A DNA stretch of 7,612 bases from Clostridiaceae bacterium (lineage in GTDB: Bacteria > Bacillota > Clostridia > Oscillospirales > Acutalibacteraceae), in assembly GCA_016303035.1 (NCBI GenBank), contig JAEDML010000059.1, positions 1-7,612 of the forward strand. The letters are read 5' to 3'. The first letter of the stretch is position 1, and every line of letters begins with the position of its first letter. This document shows positions 1 to 7,023 of the stretch, in pieces. The notes under the pieces are model-generated. The model was not told the origin of the DNA and made no database searches. It saw only the letters and a list, made by a program, of their open reading frames with translations. The translations under genes and the position numbers were made by a program.

Positions 1-2884
1 CAAATAGCTTAAAGCCCAAATCGTCAAGCTTCTTTGCAAGCGATACAACCTCTGTCTGGTCGTGACTGTCAACACTTATCAGCACGCCGACATTATCATT
101 GAAAATAGAGGATTTAAGCATAATTCCCGCCGAGGTAAGTCCTTTAAACAGCGCCTCTTCGAGCGTTCTGCCGAGTCCTAAAACCTCACCCGTGGATTTC
201 ATTTCCGGTCCTAAATAGGAGTTAACATCGGTAAGCTTTTCAAAGGAAAAAACCGGAACCTTAACCGCAAAGTAGGGCGGAGTTCTGTAAAGCCCCGTAC
301 CGAATCCCAGATCTGTCAGACTGCTGCCTGTCATCACTTTCGAGGCAATATCAACCATAGGTACCCCTGTAACCTTGCTTATGTACGGCACAGTTCTGGA
401 AGCGCGCGGATTTACCTCTATTACATACAGCTCATTTTTATAAATAAGGTACTGTATGTTTACAAGTCCTTTGGTTCCAAGGGAAAGCGCCAGCTTTTCG
501 GAACATTCGTTAATTCGCCCTATCATTTTATCGTTTATGTTATATGGCGGATAGACGGCTATTGAATCACCGCTGTGTACGCCCGCACGCTCGATATGCT
601 CCATAATTCCCGGTATAAGAACACTCTCGCCGTCCGAAATGACATCCACCTCAAGCTCGGTGCCCGGCATATATTTGTCTACCAGTACGGGGTTGTCTAT
701 TCCCTGCATAAGAATACGCTTCATATAAACTTCTGTTTCTTCCGCGTTATGGACTATCTTCATATTCTGACCGCCTATTACATAGGACGGGCGGAGCAGT
801 ACCGGATATCCGAGGGTGTTTGCGGCTTCAAGCGCATCTTCAAGCGTTTCGGCGCCCATACCGCGAGGACGTTTGATTGAAAGGCTTTCGAGCAACCCGT
901 CAAAACGCTCGCGGTCCTCAGCGGTGTCAATACCCTGAGCCGATGTGCCGAGTATTTTAACGCCGTTTTCATCAAGGAATTTTGTCAGCTTAATAGCGGT
1001 CTGACCGCCGAAAGCAACCACTACGCCTATCGGCTTTTCAACCCGTATTATGTTCATAACATCCTCTTCGCAAAGCGGCTCGAAATAAAGCCTGTCGGCA
1101 GTATCATAGTCGGTCGAAACCGTTTCGGGGTTGTTGTTTACTATTACAACATCATATCCGAGTGATTTTAATGTCCATACGCAGTGTACAGAAGAATAGT
1201 CAAATTCGATACCCTGACCTATCCTTATCGGTCCGGAGCCCAAAACCATTATAACCGGCTTACCAGAGCGCTTAAAGGCGCGCGCCTCGCAGTCTTTCTC
1301 ATACACGGAATAAAAATATGGCGTTACCGCGTCAAATTCCGCGCCGCAGGTATCTACCATTTTATATGAAGCGTGCGCTTTCGGCAAATCGTTTGTTTTA
1401 GAAAGCCTTGCAAGCGCCTTATCGGTAAACCCAAGGCGTTTGCCCTTTAAATAAAGCTCGCTGTTAAGTCCGTTTTTTATACTGTTTTCATATTCCGCCA
1501 AATTAAGCAGCTTATTTAAAAAGAAACGGTCTATGCGTGTTATCTCAAAGATTTCTTCTACCGATATCCCGCTTTTAAGCGCCTCAAAAACCGTAAACAG
1601 TCGGCGGTCGTCACGGTTTTTCAGGCGTTCGCGTATGTCGGCATCGGAATACGGTGTCAGATTAAGCGTATCAAGTGAAATTTCCGCTCCCCTGACCGCC
1701 TTCATAACCGCCGCTTCAAAGCTGCGCGCAATCGCCATAACCTCGCCCGTTGCCTTCATCTGTGTGCCAAGCTCCCTCGAAGCGCCGACAAATTTGTCAA
1801 AAGGCCATTTCGGCAGTTTTACGACGACATAATCGAGAGCCGGCTCAAAGCAGGCGCAGGTTTTACCCGTAATATCGTTAGTTATCTCGTCAAGCGTGTA
1901 ACCTAAGGCGATTTTGGTAGTGATTTTTGCGATAGGATAACCCGTAGCCTTTGAAGCGAGTGCAGAGGAACGCGAAACGCGCGGATTTACCTCTATTACC
2001 GAATATTCAAAGCTATCGGGATTAAGCGCGAACTGGCAGTTACAGCCGCCTACAATACCGAGAGCCGAAATAATGTTAAGCGACGCACTGCGAAGCATCT
2101 GATATTCCTTATCCGAAAGGGTAAGCGCAGGAGCTACAACGATACTGTCGCCCGTGTGAATACCTACGGGGTCAAAATTTTCCATACTGCATACGGCGAT
2201 GACATTCCCTGCCGAGTCGCGCATGGTTTCAAACTCGATTTCCTTCCAGCCGAATATGTATTTTTCTACAAGTATTTGGGTTATAGGAGAAGCGTCAAGC
2301 CCCGTTTTGGCGGTCACCTTAAGCTCTTCGGGCGTATATGCAACGCCGCCGCCCGCGCCGCCCAAGGTAAACGCAGGGCGAACTATTACGGGATAACCTA
2401 TTCTATCGGCAATACTCAAAGCGGCTTTCACATCGTTTGCTATGTCCGACGGTACTACCGGCTCGCCGATTGACTCCATGGTTTCCTTGAAAAGCTGTCG
2501 GTCCTCCGCCCTGTCGATTGCTTCGGCGTTGGTGCCTATAAGCCTTACGCCGTTTTCGGCTAAAAAGCCCTCCTTATTAAGCTGCATTGCTATTGTAAGC
2601 CCTGTTTGTCCTCCGAGTCCCGCAAGCAGACTGTCGGGCTTTTCTTTAAGGATTATGCGTTTTACGGTTTCCTCGGTTAAGGGCTCAAGGTATATTTCGT
2701 CGGCAAGCGCCTTATCGGTCATAATTGTAGCGGGATTTGAGTTTACAAGCACTACATTAACGCCCGATTCTTTCAGCACTCTGCACGCCTGTGCGCCGGC
2801 ATAGTCAAACTCCGCCGCCTGGCCTATTACAATAGGGCCCGAGCCTATTACCATTACCTTTTTAATTGATTTATCAAGCGGCAT
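1..2884 (-). CDS. carB: Carbamoyl-phosphate synthase large subunit, 3' end cut by window edge
   Basis: Makes carbamoyl phosphate from bicarbonate, two ATP and ammonia channelled from CarA, in the cytoplasm. The reading frame is open from the ATG at 2884 to the window edge: 961 full codons, against about 1060-1075 residues in the family, so roughly 100 C-terminal residues are missing. The family's internal duplication is clear. GSGPI occurs at residues 14-18 and again at 549-553. The first ATP-grasp half has GYPVIVRPAFTLGG (Arg169) and VIEVNPR (Glu298, Asn300). The second has GYPVLLRPSYVIGG (Arg698) and VIEVNPR (Glu823, Asn825). These match the ATP- and metal-binding residues of the E. coli enzyme with small offsets. 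The MGS-like allosteric domain begins near residue 934 (VLISVDSHDQTEVVSLAKKL) and runs off the edge, so effector binding cannot be judged. The ATG directly follows the carA stop (TAAATG). I see no frameshift. Confidence 0.98.
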   Translation of the reverse strand, partial: MPLDKSIKKVMVIGSGPIVIGQAAEFDYAGAQACRVLKESGVNVVLVNSNPATIMTDKALADEIYLEPLTEETVKRIILKEKPDSLLAGLGGQTGLTIAMQLNKEGFLAENGVRLIGTNAEAIDRAEDRQLFKETMESIGEPVVPSDIANDVKAALSIADRIGYPVIVRPAFTLGGAGGGVAYTPEELKVTAKTGLDASPITQILVEKYIFGWKEIEFETMRDSAGNVIAVCSMENFDPVGIHTGDSIVVAPALTLSDKEYQMLRSASLNIISALGIVGGCNCQFALNPDSFEYSVIEVNPRVSRSSALASKATGYPIAKITTKIALGYTLDEITNDITGKTCACFEPALDYVVVKLPKWPFDKFVGASRELGTQMKATGEVMAIARSFEAAVMKAVRGAEISLDTLNLTPYSDADIRERLKNRDDRRLFTVFEALKSGISVEEIFEITRIDRFFLNKLLNLAEYENSIKNGLNSELYLKGKRLGFTDKALARLSKTNDLPKAHASYKMVDTCGAEFDAVTPYFYSVYEKDCEARAFKRSGKPVIMVLGSGPIRIGQGIEFDYSSVHCVWTLKSLGYDVVIVNNNPETVSTDYDTADRLYFEPLCEEDVMNIIRVEKPIGVVVAFGGQTAIKLTKFLDENGVKILGTSAQGIDTAEDRERFDGLLESLSIKRPRGMGAETLEDALEAANTLGYPVLLRPSYVIGGQNMKIVHNAEETEVYMKRILMQGIDNPVLVDKYMPGTELEVDVISDGESVLIPGIMEHIERAGVHSGDSIAVYPPYNINDKMIGRINECSEKLALSLGTKGLVNIQYLIYKNELYVIEVNPRASRTVPYISKVTGVPMVDIASKVMTGSSLTDLGFGTGLYRTPPYFAVKVPVFSFEKLTDVNSYLGPEMKSTGEVLGLGRTLEEALFKGLTSAGIMLKSSIFNDNVGVLISVDSHDQTEVVSLAKKLDDLGFKLF
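403..424. repeat. Direct repeat within carB, copy in second ATP-grasp half
   Basis: A 22-nt segment is identical to positions 1978-1999 and in the same orientation. Both copies encode the conserved VIEVNPR segment of an ATP-grasp half. It reflects the ancient internal duplication of CarB, with identical codons in both copies, and is not a mobile or regulatory repeat. Confidence 0.75.
1978..1999. repeat. Direct repeat within carB, copy in first ATP-grasp half
   Basis: This is the partner of the 22-nt exact repeat at 403-424. It encodes the VIEVNPR segment containing Glu298 and Asn300. Confidence 0.75.
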
Positions 2885-3958
2885 TTACATTTCCTCCGTA
2901 TGCCCAAGGCTTTCGATAAAACGGTCAAATAAAAACTCGGTATCGTGCGGTCCCGAGCAGGACTCGGGGTGAAACTGCACCGAAAAAGCCGACTTATCGG
3001 GATAATCTATACCCTCGCATGTTCCGTCATTGGCGTTTACAAAGCTGATTTTACCGTTTTTGACCAAATCCGAAACCACGGCGTAGCCGTGATTCTGACT
3101 TGTTATGTAAGTTCTTGTTCCGTTTGCTTCTTTAACCGGCTGGTTTACACCGCGGTGTCCGTATTTAAGCTTAACCGTTTTACCGCCCATAGCAAGGGCA
3201 AGCAGCTGATGACCGAGACAAATACCAAACATCGGTATTTTACCTGCAAGCTTGCCGATTTCTTCTATCTGCGCCGTGTTTTCGGCAGGGTCGCCCGGTC
3301 CGTTTGAAAGCATTACCCCGTCAAAACCGCCGCCTAAGATATACTCGGCGGAAGTATCGGCAGGCAGCACGGTAACGGTACAGCCGCGTTTTAAAAGCTC
3401 CCTAATTATATTGCGCTTAGCGCCGTAATCAATAAGCGCTACGCGGTACTTTTCGTTTTCGGCTTTATAGGTGCGCACCTCGTGTTCGGTAACGCTCATA
3501 ACCGCGTCGGTAATTTTATAAGCCTTAATAGAATCTAAATCAGCAGGCGGCGCTGTGCATATTGAAGCGTTCATAACGCCGCGCTCGCGTATAATTTTTG
3601 TAACCTCGCGCGTATCAATACCGTAAATACCCGGTATACCGTTCTTTTTAAGAAATTCATCAAGCGTACCGCCGCAGCGGAAATTTGAAGGCTTTTCGCA
3701 CTTCTCGCTTACAACATAGCCCTTTACAGAGCATTTGCCCTCAAAATCCTCTTCAATAATACCGTAATTTCCTATAAGCGGAAAGGTTTGAAGCACTATT
3801 TGCCCGTAATAGCTTTCATCGGTCAGTGTTTCTATATATCCGCACATTCCCGTTGTAAAAACAAGCTCGCCTATACTGTCGGTATCCGCCCCGAAGGAAA
3901 AGCCTTCAAAAACGCTTCCGTCCTCCAATACCAAATATGCCTTTTTATCCATAATCAT
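2885..3958 (-). CDS. carA: Carbamoyl-phosphate synthase small (glutaminase) subunit
   Basis: Hydrolyses glutamine and passes the ammonia to CarB. The chosen start gives 357 residues, a little short of E. coli CarA (about 380). The N-terminal CarA domain is seen in LVLEDGSVFEG (from residue 9), GNYGI (63-67) and GIDTR (113-117). A class I glutamine amidotransferase domain follows from about residue 171, with SNGPGDP (218-224), the nucleophile Cys247 in GICLGHQ, and the catalytic pair His330 and Glu332 in FHPES. All triad residues are present, so it should be active. Start choice: an in-frame TTG at 3961 would overlap argF by 4 bp. The ATG at 3958 shares one base with the argF stop (TGATG). A further ATG at 3952 also fits, since homologues begin close to the LVLEDG segment. 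I chose 3958. No good Shine-Dalgarno site precedes any of the three, which points to translational coupling with argF. carB follows with no gap. Confidence 0.97.
   Translation of the reverse strand: MIMDKKAYLVLEDGSVFEGFSFGADTDSIGELVFTTGMCGYIETLTDESYYGQIVLQTFPLIGNYGIIEEDFEGKCSVKGYVVSEKCEKPSNFRCGGTLDEFLKKNGIPGIYGIDTREVTKIIRERGVMNASICTAPPADLDSIKAYKITDAVMSVTEHEVRTYKAENEKYRVALIDYGAKRNIIRELLKRGCTVTVLPADTSAEYILGGGFDGVMLSNGPGDPAENTAQIEEIGKLAGKIPMFGICLGHQLLALAMGGKTVKLKYGHRGVNQPVKEANGTRTYITSQNHGYAVVSDLVKNGKISFVNANDGTCEGIDYPDKSAFSVQFHPESCSGPHDTEFLFDRFIESLGHTEEM
2893..2897 (-). promoter_or_regulatory. Ribosome binding site of carB inside the carA 3' end
   Basis: GGAGG on the minus strand lies 8 nt before the carB ATG. 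It is embedded in the last codons of carA, which encode Thr-Glu-Glu-Met. Because the carB start abuts the carA stop, this strong site fixes the carB start and suggests that the two subunits are translated in a coupled way. Confidence 0.8.
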
Positions 3959-4944
3959 CAACCCAGAGTAGCCGCCATAACGGCCTTAATTGTGTGCATA
4001 CGGTTTTCCGCCTCGTCAAACACTATCGAAGCAGGCCCCTCAAACACCTCGTCGGTGACCTCCATACTATCCCTTGAAAAGCGCTCGCCCATTTCCTTGC
4101 CTATCGTGGTTTTTAGGTCGTGATAGGCAGGCAAACAGTGCATAAATACTGCTCCTTCACCCGCTTTTTTCATAAGCGCCGCGTTTACCTGATAGGGCGA
4201 CAATGCCCTTATGCGCTCCTCCCAAACTTCATCAGGCTCGCCCATTGAAACCCAGACATCGGTATAGATAACATCGGCGCCCGATACGGCTTTATCGGGA
4301 TTTTCACAAAGGTTAATTTCACCGCCGGATACCTTTGCAAGCTCGCGGCATTTTTCAACAAGCTTAGAATCGGGGAAATAATCCTTAGGCGCGCAGGCGG
4401 TAAAGCTCATTCCCATTTTAGCGCAACCTACCATAAGCGAATTACCCATATTATAACGGGCGTCCCCCATATAGACAAGCTTTATTCCTTTAAGCTTTCC
4501 GAAATGCTCCTTAATTGTCAGAAAATCAGCAAGAATCTGCGTAGGGTGAAATTCGTTGGTAAGTCCGTTCCAAACGGGAACGCCTGCGTAACGCGCCAGC
4601 TCCTCAACAATTTCCTGTCCGTAACCGCGGTACTCGATACCGTCGAACATACGGCCTAACACCCTTGCAGTGTCGGCAATGCTTTCTTTTTTGCCTATCT
4701 GCGAGCCCGAGGGGTCAAGATATGTAACATTCATACCGAGGTCATGCGCCGCGACCTCAAAGCTGCAACGTGTTCTCGTACTGGTCTTTTCAAAAATCAG
4801 CGCTATATTCTTGCCCGAGCATATATTATGCGGTATTCCGCATTTCTTTTTATATTTAAGCTCGGCGGCAAGATCGATAAGACAGGCAATTTCCTCGCCT
4901 GTAAAATCAAGCAATTTTAAAAAGCTTTTTCCTTTAAAATCCAT
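3958..4944 (-). CDS. argF: Ornithine carbamoyltransferase, anabolic
   Basis: Transfers the carbamoyl group from carbamoyl phosphate to ornithine, giving citrulline. The 328 residues fit the family length. The carbamoyl-phosphate site STRTR is at residues 55-59 and HPTQ at 133-136. The ornithine-binding loop DVWVSMGE is at 229-236, and the catalytic HCLP with Cys270 is at 269-272. The DxxxSMG loop marks it as an ornithine rather than an aspartate carbamoyltransferase. Placement between the ornithine-forming genes (argJ, argB, argD) and the carbamoyl-phosphate synthase genes supports the biosynthetic (ArgF) role rather than the catabolic one (ArcB); no arcA or arcC is present. The ATG at 4944 has a strong AGGAGG 5 nt upstream. 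The TGA stop overlaps the carA start by one base. Confidence 0.97.
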   Translation of the reverse strand: MDFKGKSFLKLLDFTGEEIACLIDLAAELKYKKKCGIPHNICSGKNIALIFEKTSTRTRCSFEVAAHDLGMNVTYLDPSGSQIGKKESIADTARVLGRMFDGIEYRGYGQEIVEELARYAGVPVWNGLTNEFHPTQILADFLTIKEHFGKLKGIKLVYMGDARYNMGNSLMVGCAKMGMSFTACAPKDYFPDSKLVEKCRELAKVSGGEINLCENPDKAVSGADVIYTDVWVSMGEPDEVWEERIRALSPYQVNAALMKKAGEGAVFMHCLPAYHDLKTTIGKEMGERFSRDSMEVTDEVFEGPASIVFDEAENRMHTIKAVMAATLG

Positions 4945-4949
4945 ATTTT

Positions 4950-4955
4950 CCTCCT
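4950..4955 (-). promoter_or_regulatory. Ribosome binding site of argF overlapping the argD stop codon
   Basis: AGGAGG sits 5 nt before the argF ATG. Its first two bases are the last two of the argD TAG stop (TAGGAGG). A ribosome ending argD therefore covers the argF initiation region, which favours re-initiation. Confidence 0.8.
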
Positions 4956-6114
4956 ATAAGCACGCTTTTTTTATTACTTCAACCGCCGTTTTAAGCAAAT
5001 CGTCGGGAATATTAAGCGCCGGCAGCAGTCTTACCTTATTTTTTGCCTTTATTACAAGCACTCCGTTATCAAGACAGCGGTTTATTACCTCAGACACATC
5101 TCGCTCGGTCTCTATTCCGAGCATAAGTCCCATACCGCTTACCGATTTTACGCCCTTAGCGCCGGTAAGGCTTTTTACTATATATTCCGATTTTCTTCTG
5201 ACGCCGCCTAAAAGCTCATCGTCGATACGGCTGAGCACATTTACCGCCGCCGCACAGCACACGGGATTACCCCCGAAGGTTGAGCCGTGCGAGCCGACGC
5301 CTAAAACATCCGCCGTTTTTTCGCCGAACAATGTAGCTCCCAGCGGAAGTCCGCCGGAAAGCCCCTTTGCGGTTGTTACGATATCGGGCGTAATACCGTA
5401 ATTCATATATGAATAAAGACTGCCGCTTCTGCCGTTGCCTGTCTGAATTTCATCGGCTATAAGCAATATATCATTTTTTTCGGCAATTTCCGCGGCCGCC
5501 GACAGAAACTCCCTTTCAAGCGGAATTACGCCGCCCTCGCCCTGAATACACTCAAACATAAAAGCGGCGCATTTGTTTGATTGTAGCTTTTCTTTAAGGT
5601 CTTCAATATTGTTGGCTTCAACATAATCAAAGCCTTTTGTAAGCGGCTGAAAATCCTTATGAAATATCTCCTGCCCTGTGGCGGCAAGGGTGGTTATCGT
5701 CCTGCCGTGAAAGCTGTTTTTTAGGGTTATAACTGTACTGTAAGCACTTCTCTTTTTTGAGGCGGCGTATTTGCGCGCCGCCTTTATTGCACATTCATTA
5801 GCCTCGGCTCCCGAATTTGAAAAAAACACCTTTTTAAACCCGGTGCGGTTGCAAAGCATTTCGGCAAGCACGGTATCAGGCTCCGAATAATAAAGGTTTG
5901 AGGTATGCTGAAATTTAGAAAGCTGTTTTGTTACCGCATTTATCCATTCATCATCGCAAAAGCCGAAGGTATTAACGGCTATTCCGCTGCCCATATCTAT
6001 GTAAGTTTTTCCGTTATTATCAAACGCAAGCGAGCCTTTACCGCCCGTTATCTCAATCGGAAAACGGGCATAGGTCGCCGCTATGTATTCTTTATCCTTT
6101 TCTTTAACGCTCAT
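4954..6114 (-). CDS. argD: Acetylornithine aminotransferase
   Basis: A pyridoxal-phosphate enzyme that converts N-acetylglutamate semialdehyde and glutamate to N2-acetylornithine and 2-oxoglutarate. At 386 residues it is near the usual length of about 380-405. Class III aminotransferase features are in order: HTSNLYY (70-76), the cofactor phosphate-binding SGAEAN (101-106), FHGRT (135-139), E-x-x-QGEGG (188-195), cofactor-contacting Asp221 in DEIQTG, and the Schiff-base Lys250 in TTAKGLSGGLPLGA. STFGGNP follows at 278-284. The operon context selects ArgD over related ornithine, succinylornithine or 4-aminobutyrate aminotransferases, though such enzymes are often promiscuous and it might also act in lysine synthesis. 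The ATG at 6114 lies 11 bp inside argB and has AGAGGA 8 nt upstream. Confidence 0.96.
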   Translation of the reverse strand: MSVKEKDKEYIAATYARFPIEITGGKGSLAFDNNGKTYIDMGSGIAVNTFGFCDDEWINAVTKQLSKFQHTSNLYYSEPDTVLAEMLCNRTGFKKVFFSNSGAEANECAIKAARKYAASKKRSAYSTVITLKNSFHGRTITTLAATGQEIFHKDFQPLTKGFDYVEANNIEDLKEKLQSNKCAAFMFECIQGEGGVIPLEREFLSAAAEIAEKNDILLIADEIQTGNGRSGSLYSYMNYGITPDIVTTAKGLSGGLPLGATLFGEKTADVLGVGSHGSTFGGNPVCCAAAVNVLSRIDDELLGGVRRKSEYIVKSLTGAKGVKSVSGMGLMLGIETERDVSEVINRCLDNGVLVIKAKNKVRLLPALNIPDDLLKTAVEVIKKACL

Positions 6115-6982
6115 TATTCTTATCCTCTGTTACCATGGTTCCCGCACCCTCGTCGGTAAGTGTCTCAATCAGCAGTGCGTGCGGAACCCGTCCGTCCATA
6201 ATAATAACCTTGTTAACGCCGCGGTTAATCGCGTCAAGACAGCATTCGACCTTGGGTATCATTCCTCCCGAAATTGTGCCGTCGTTGAACAGTTCCACCG
6301 CTTCTTTTGTATCAATGCAGGGAATAAGTGAGGACGGGTCGTCCTTATCCTTTAAAACGCCTGCAATATCGGTCATAAGTATCATTCGTTCGGCCTTCAT
6401 TCCGCCTGCGATGTAGGCGGCGGCGGTATCCGCGTTTATGTTGTATACATTGCCGTCACCGTCACAGCCGACGGTTGAGACAACCGGAATATACCCGTGG
6501 TCAAGCAAATCGGTTATAGGCTCGGTATTAACGCCGGTTATTCTGCCGACAAAGCCGAGCCTTTCATCCTTAGGGGCAGCCTCTATCATATGGCCGTCTA
6601 TACCCGAAATTCCCATTGCCTTGCCGCCCTTTATTTCAAGCAGATTTACAAGACTCTTATTTATCTTGCCGGCAAGGACCATCTGCACTACCTCGGCAGT
6701 CTCCCTGTCGGTAACGCGAAGTCCCTCGACAAAGACCGATTCCTTGCCGATTTTTTTAAGCATTTCGGTAATTTCGGGTCCTCCGCCGTGAACCAAAACC
6801 ACCTTTACGCCGATAAGCGACAAAAGGACAATATCCTCCATAACCTGCTGTTTAAGGCTTTCGTTTATCATAGCGTTGCCGCCGTACTTTATAACAACTA
6901 TTTTTCCGTAATATTTCTGAATATACGGCAATGCCTGAGTAAGTACCTCGGCCCGCTGTGCATTGGTAATGTTAACCGACAT
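6104..6982 (-). CDS. argB: N-acetylglutamate kinase
   Basis: Phosphorylates N-acetylglutamate with ATP, the second step of ornithine synthesis and usually the arginine-controlled step in pathways that use ArgJ. It has 292 residues, typical of the family. Amino-acid-kinase motifs are KYGGNAM (32-38), HGGGPEI (65-71), LRVTD (88-92), NINAD (181-185), TDIAGV (204-209), GGMIPKV (239-245) and the C-terminal DEGAGTMV (277-284). Residues 8-25 (AQRAEVLTQALPYIQKYY) form an N-terminal helix ahead of the kinase core. This helix occurs in arginine-inhibited hexameric kinases (Thermotoga, Pseudomonas) and is missing from the insensitive E. coli enzyme. The frame stays open upstream to 7081, but that would overlap argJ and lacks family similarity. 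The ATG at 6982, with its Shine-Dalgarno site, is preferred. Confidence 0.97.
   Translation of the reverse strand: MSVNITNAQRAEVLTQALPYIQKYYGKIVVIKYGGNAMINESLKQQVMEDIVLLSLIGVKVVLVHGGGPEITEMLKKIGKESVFVEGLRVTDRETAEVVQMVLAGKINKSLVNLLEIKGGKAMGISGIDGHMIEAAPKDERLGFVGRITGVNTEPITDLLDHGYIPVVSTVGCDGDGNVYNINADTAAAYIAGGMKAERMILMTDIAGVLKDKDDPSSLIPCIDTKEAVELFNDGTISGGMIPKVECCLDAINRGVNKVIIMDGRVPHALLIETLTDEGAGTMVTEDKNNER
6123..6128 (-). promoter_or_regulatory. Ribosome binding site of argD inside argB
   Basis: AGAGGA lies 8 nt before the argD ATG and within the 3' end of argB. It supports the start at 6114, and therefore the 11-bp overlap of the two genes. Confidence 0.65.
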
Positions 6983-7023
6983 TTTAATTTCCTTTCTGCC
7001 TGTGAAGTGATAAATTATGTCTT
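6983..7023 (-). other. argJ-argB spacer, the largest gap in the window
   Basis: This 41-bp AT-rich gap contains the argB ribosome binding site. I see no hairpin followed by a T run, no convincing ARG box and no clear -35/-10 pair. Transcription from argJ into argB is therefore expected to continue. Confidence 0.6.
6990..6995 (-). promoter_or_regulatory. Ribosome binding site of argB
   Basis: AAAGGA lies 7 nt before the ATG at 6982. It decides the argB start against longer in-frame versions that run into argJ. Confidence 0.7.

Noticed and set aside
4670..5401. A 243-codon plus-strand open frame across the argF-argD junction
   Set aside because: It is antisense to two well-supported genes, is low-complexity (rich in Ser, Pro, Leu), has no recognisable domain, and crosses a junction already fixed by argD and argF. 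It is a shadow of the codon bias on the other strand.
6983..7023. Possible ARG box or internal promoter in the argJ-argB gap
   Set aside because: The AT-rich stretch near 7005-7017 has only loose similarity to ARG box half-sites and shows no proper dyad. The gap is also too short to hold a clear promoter plus ribosome binding site.
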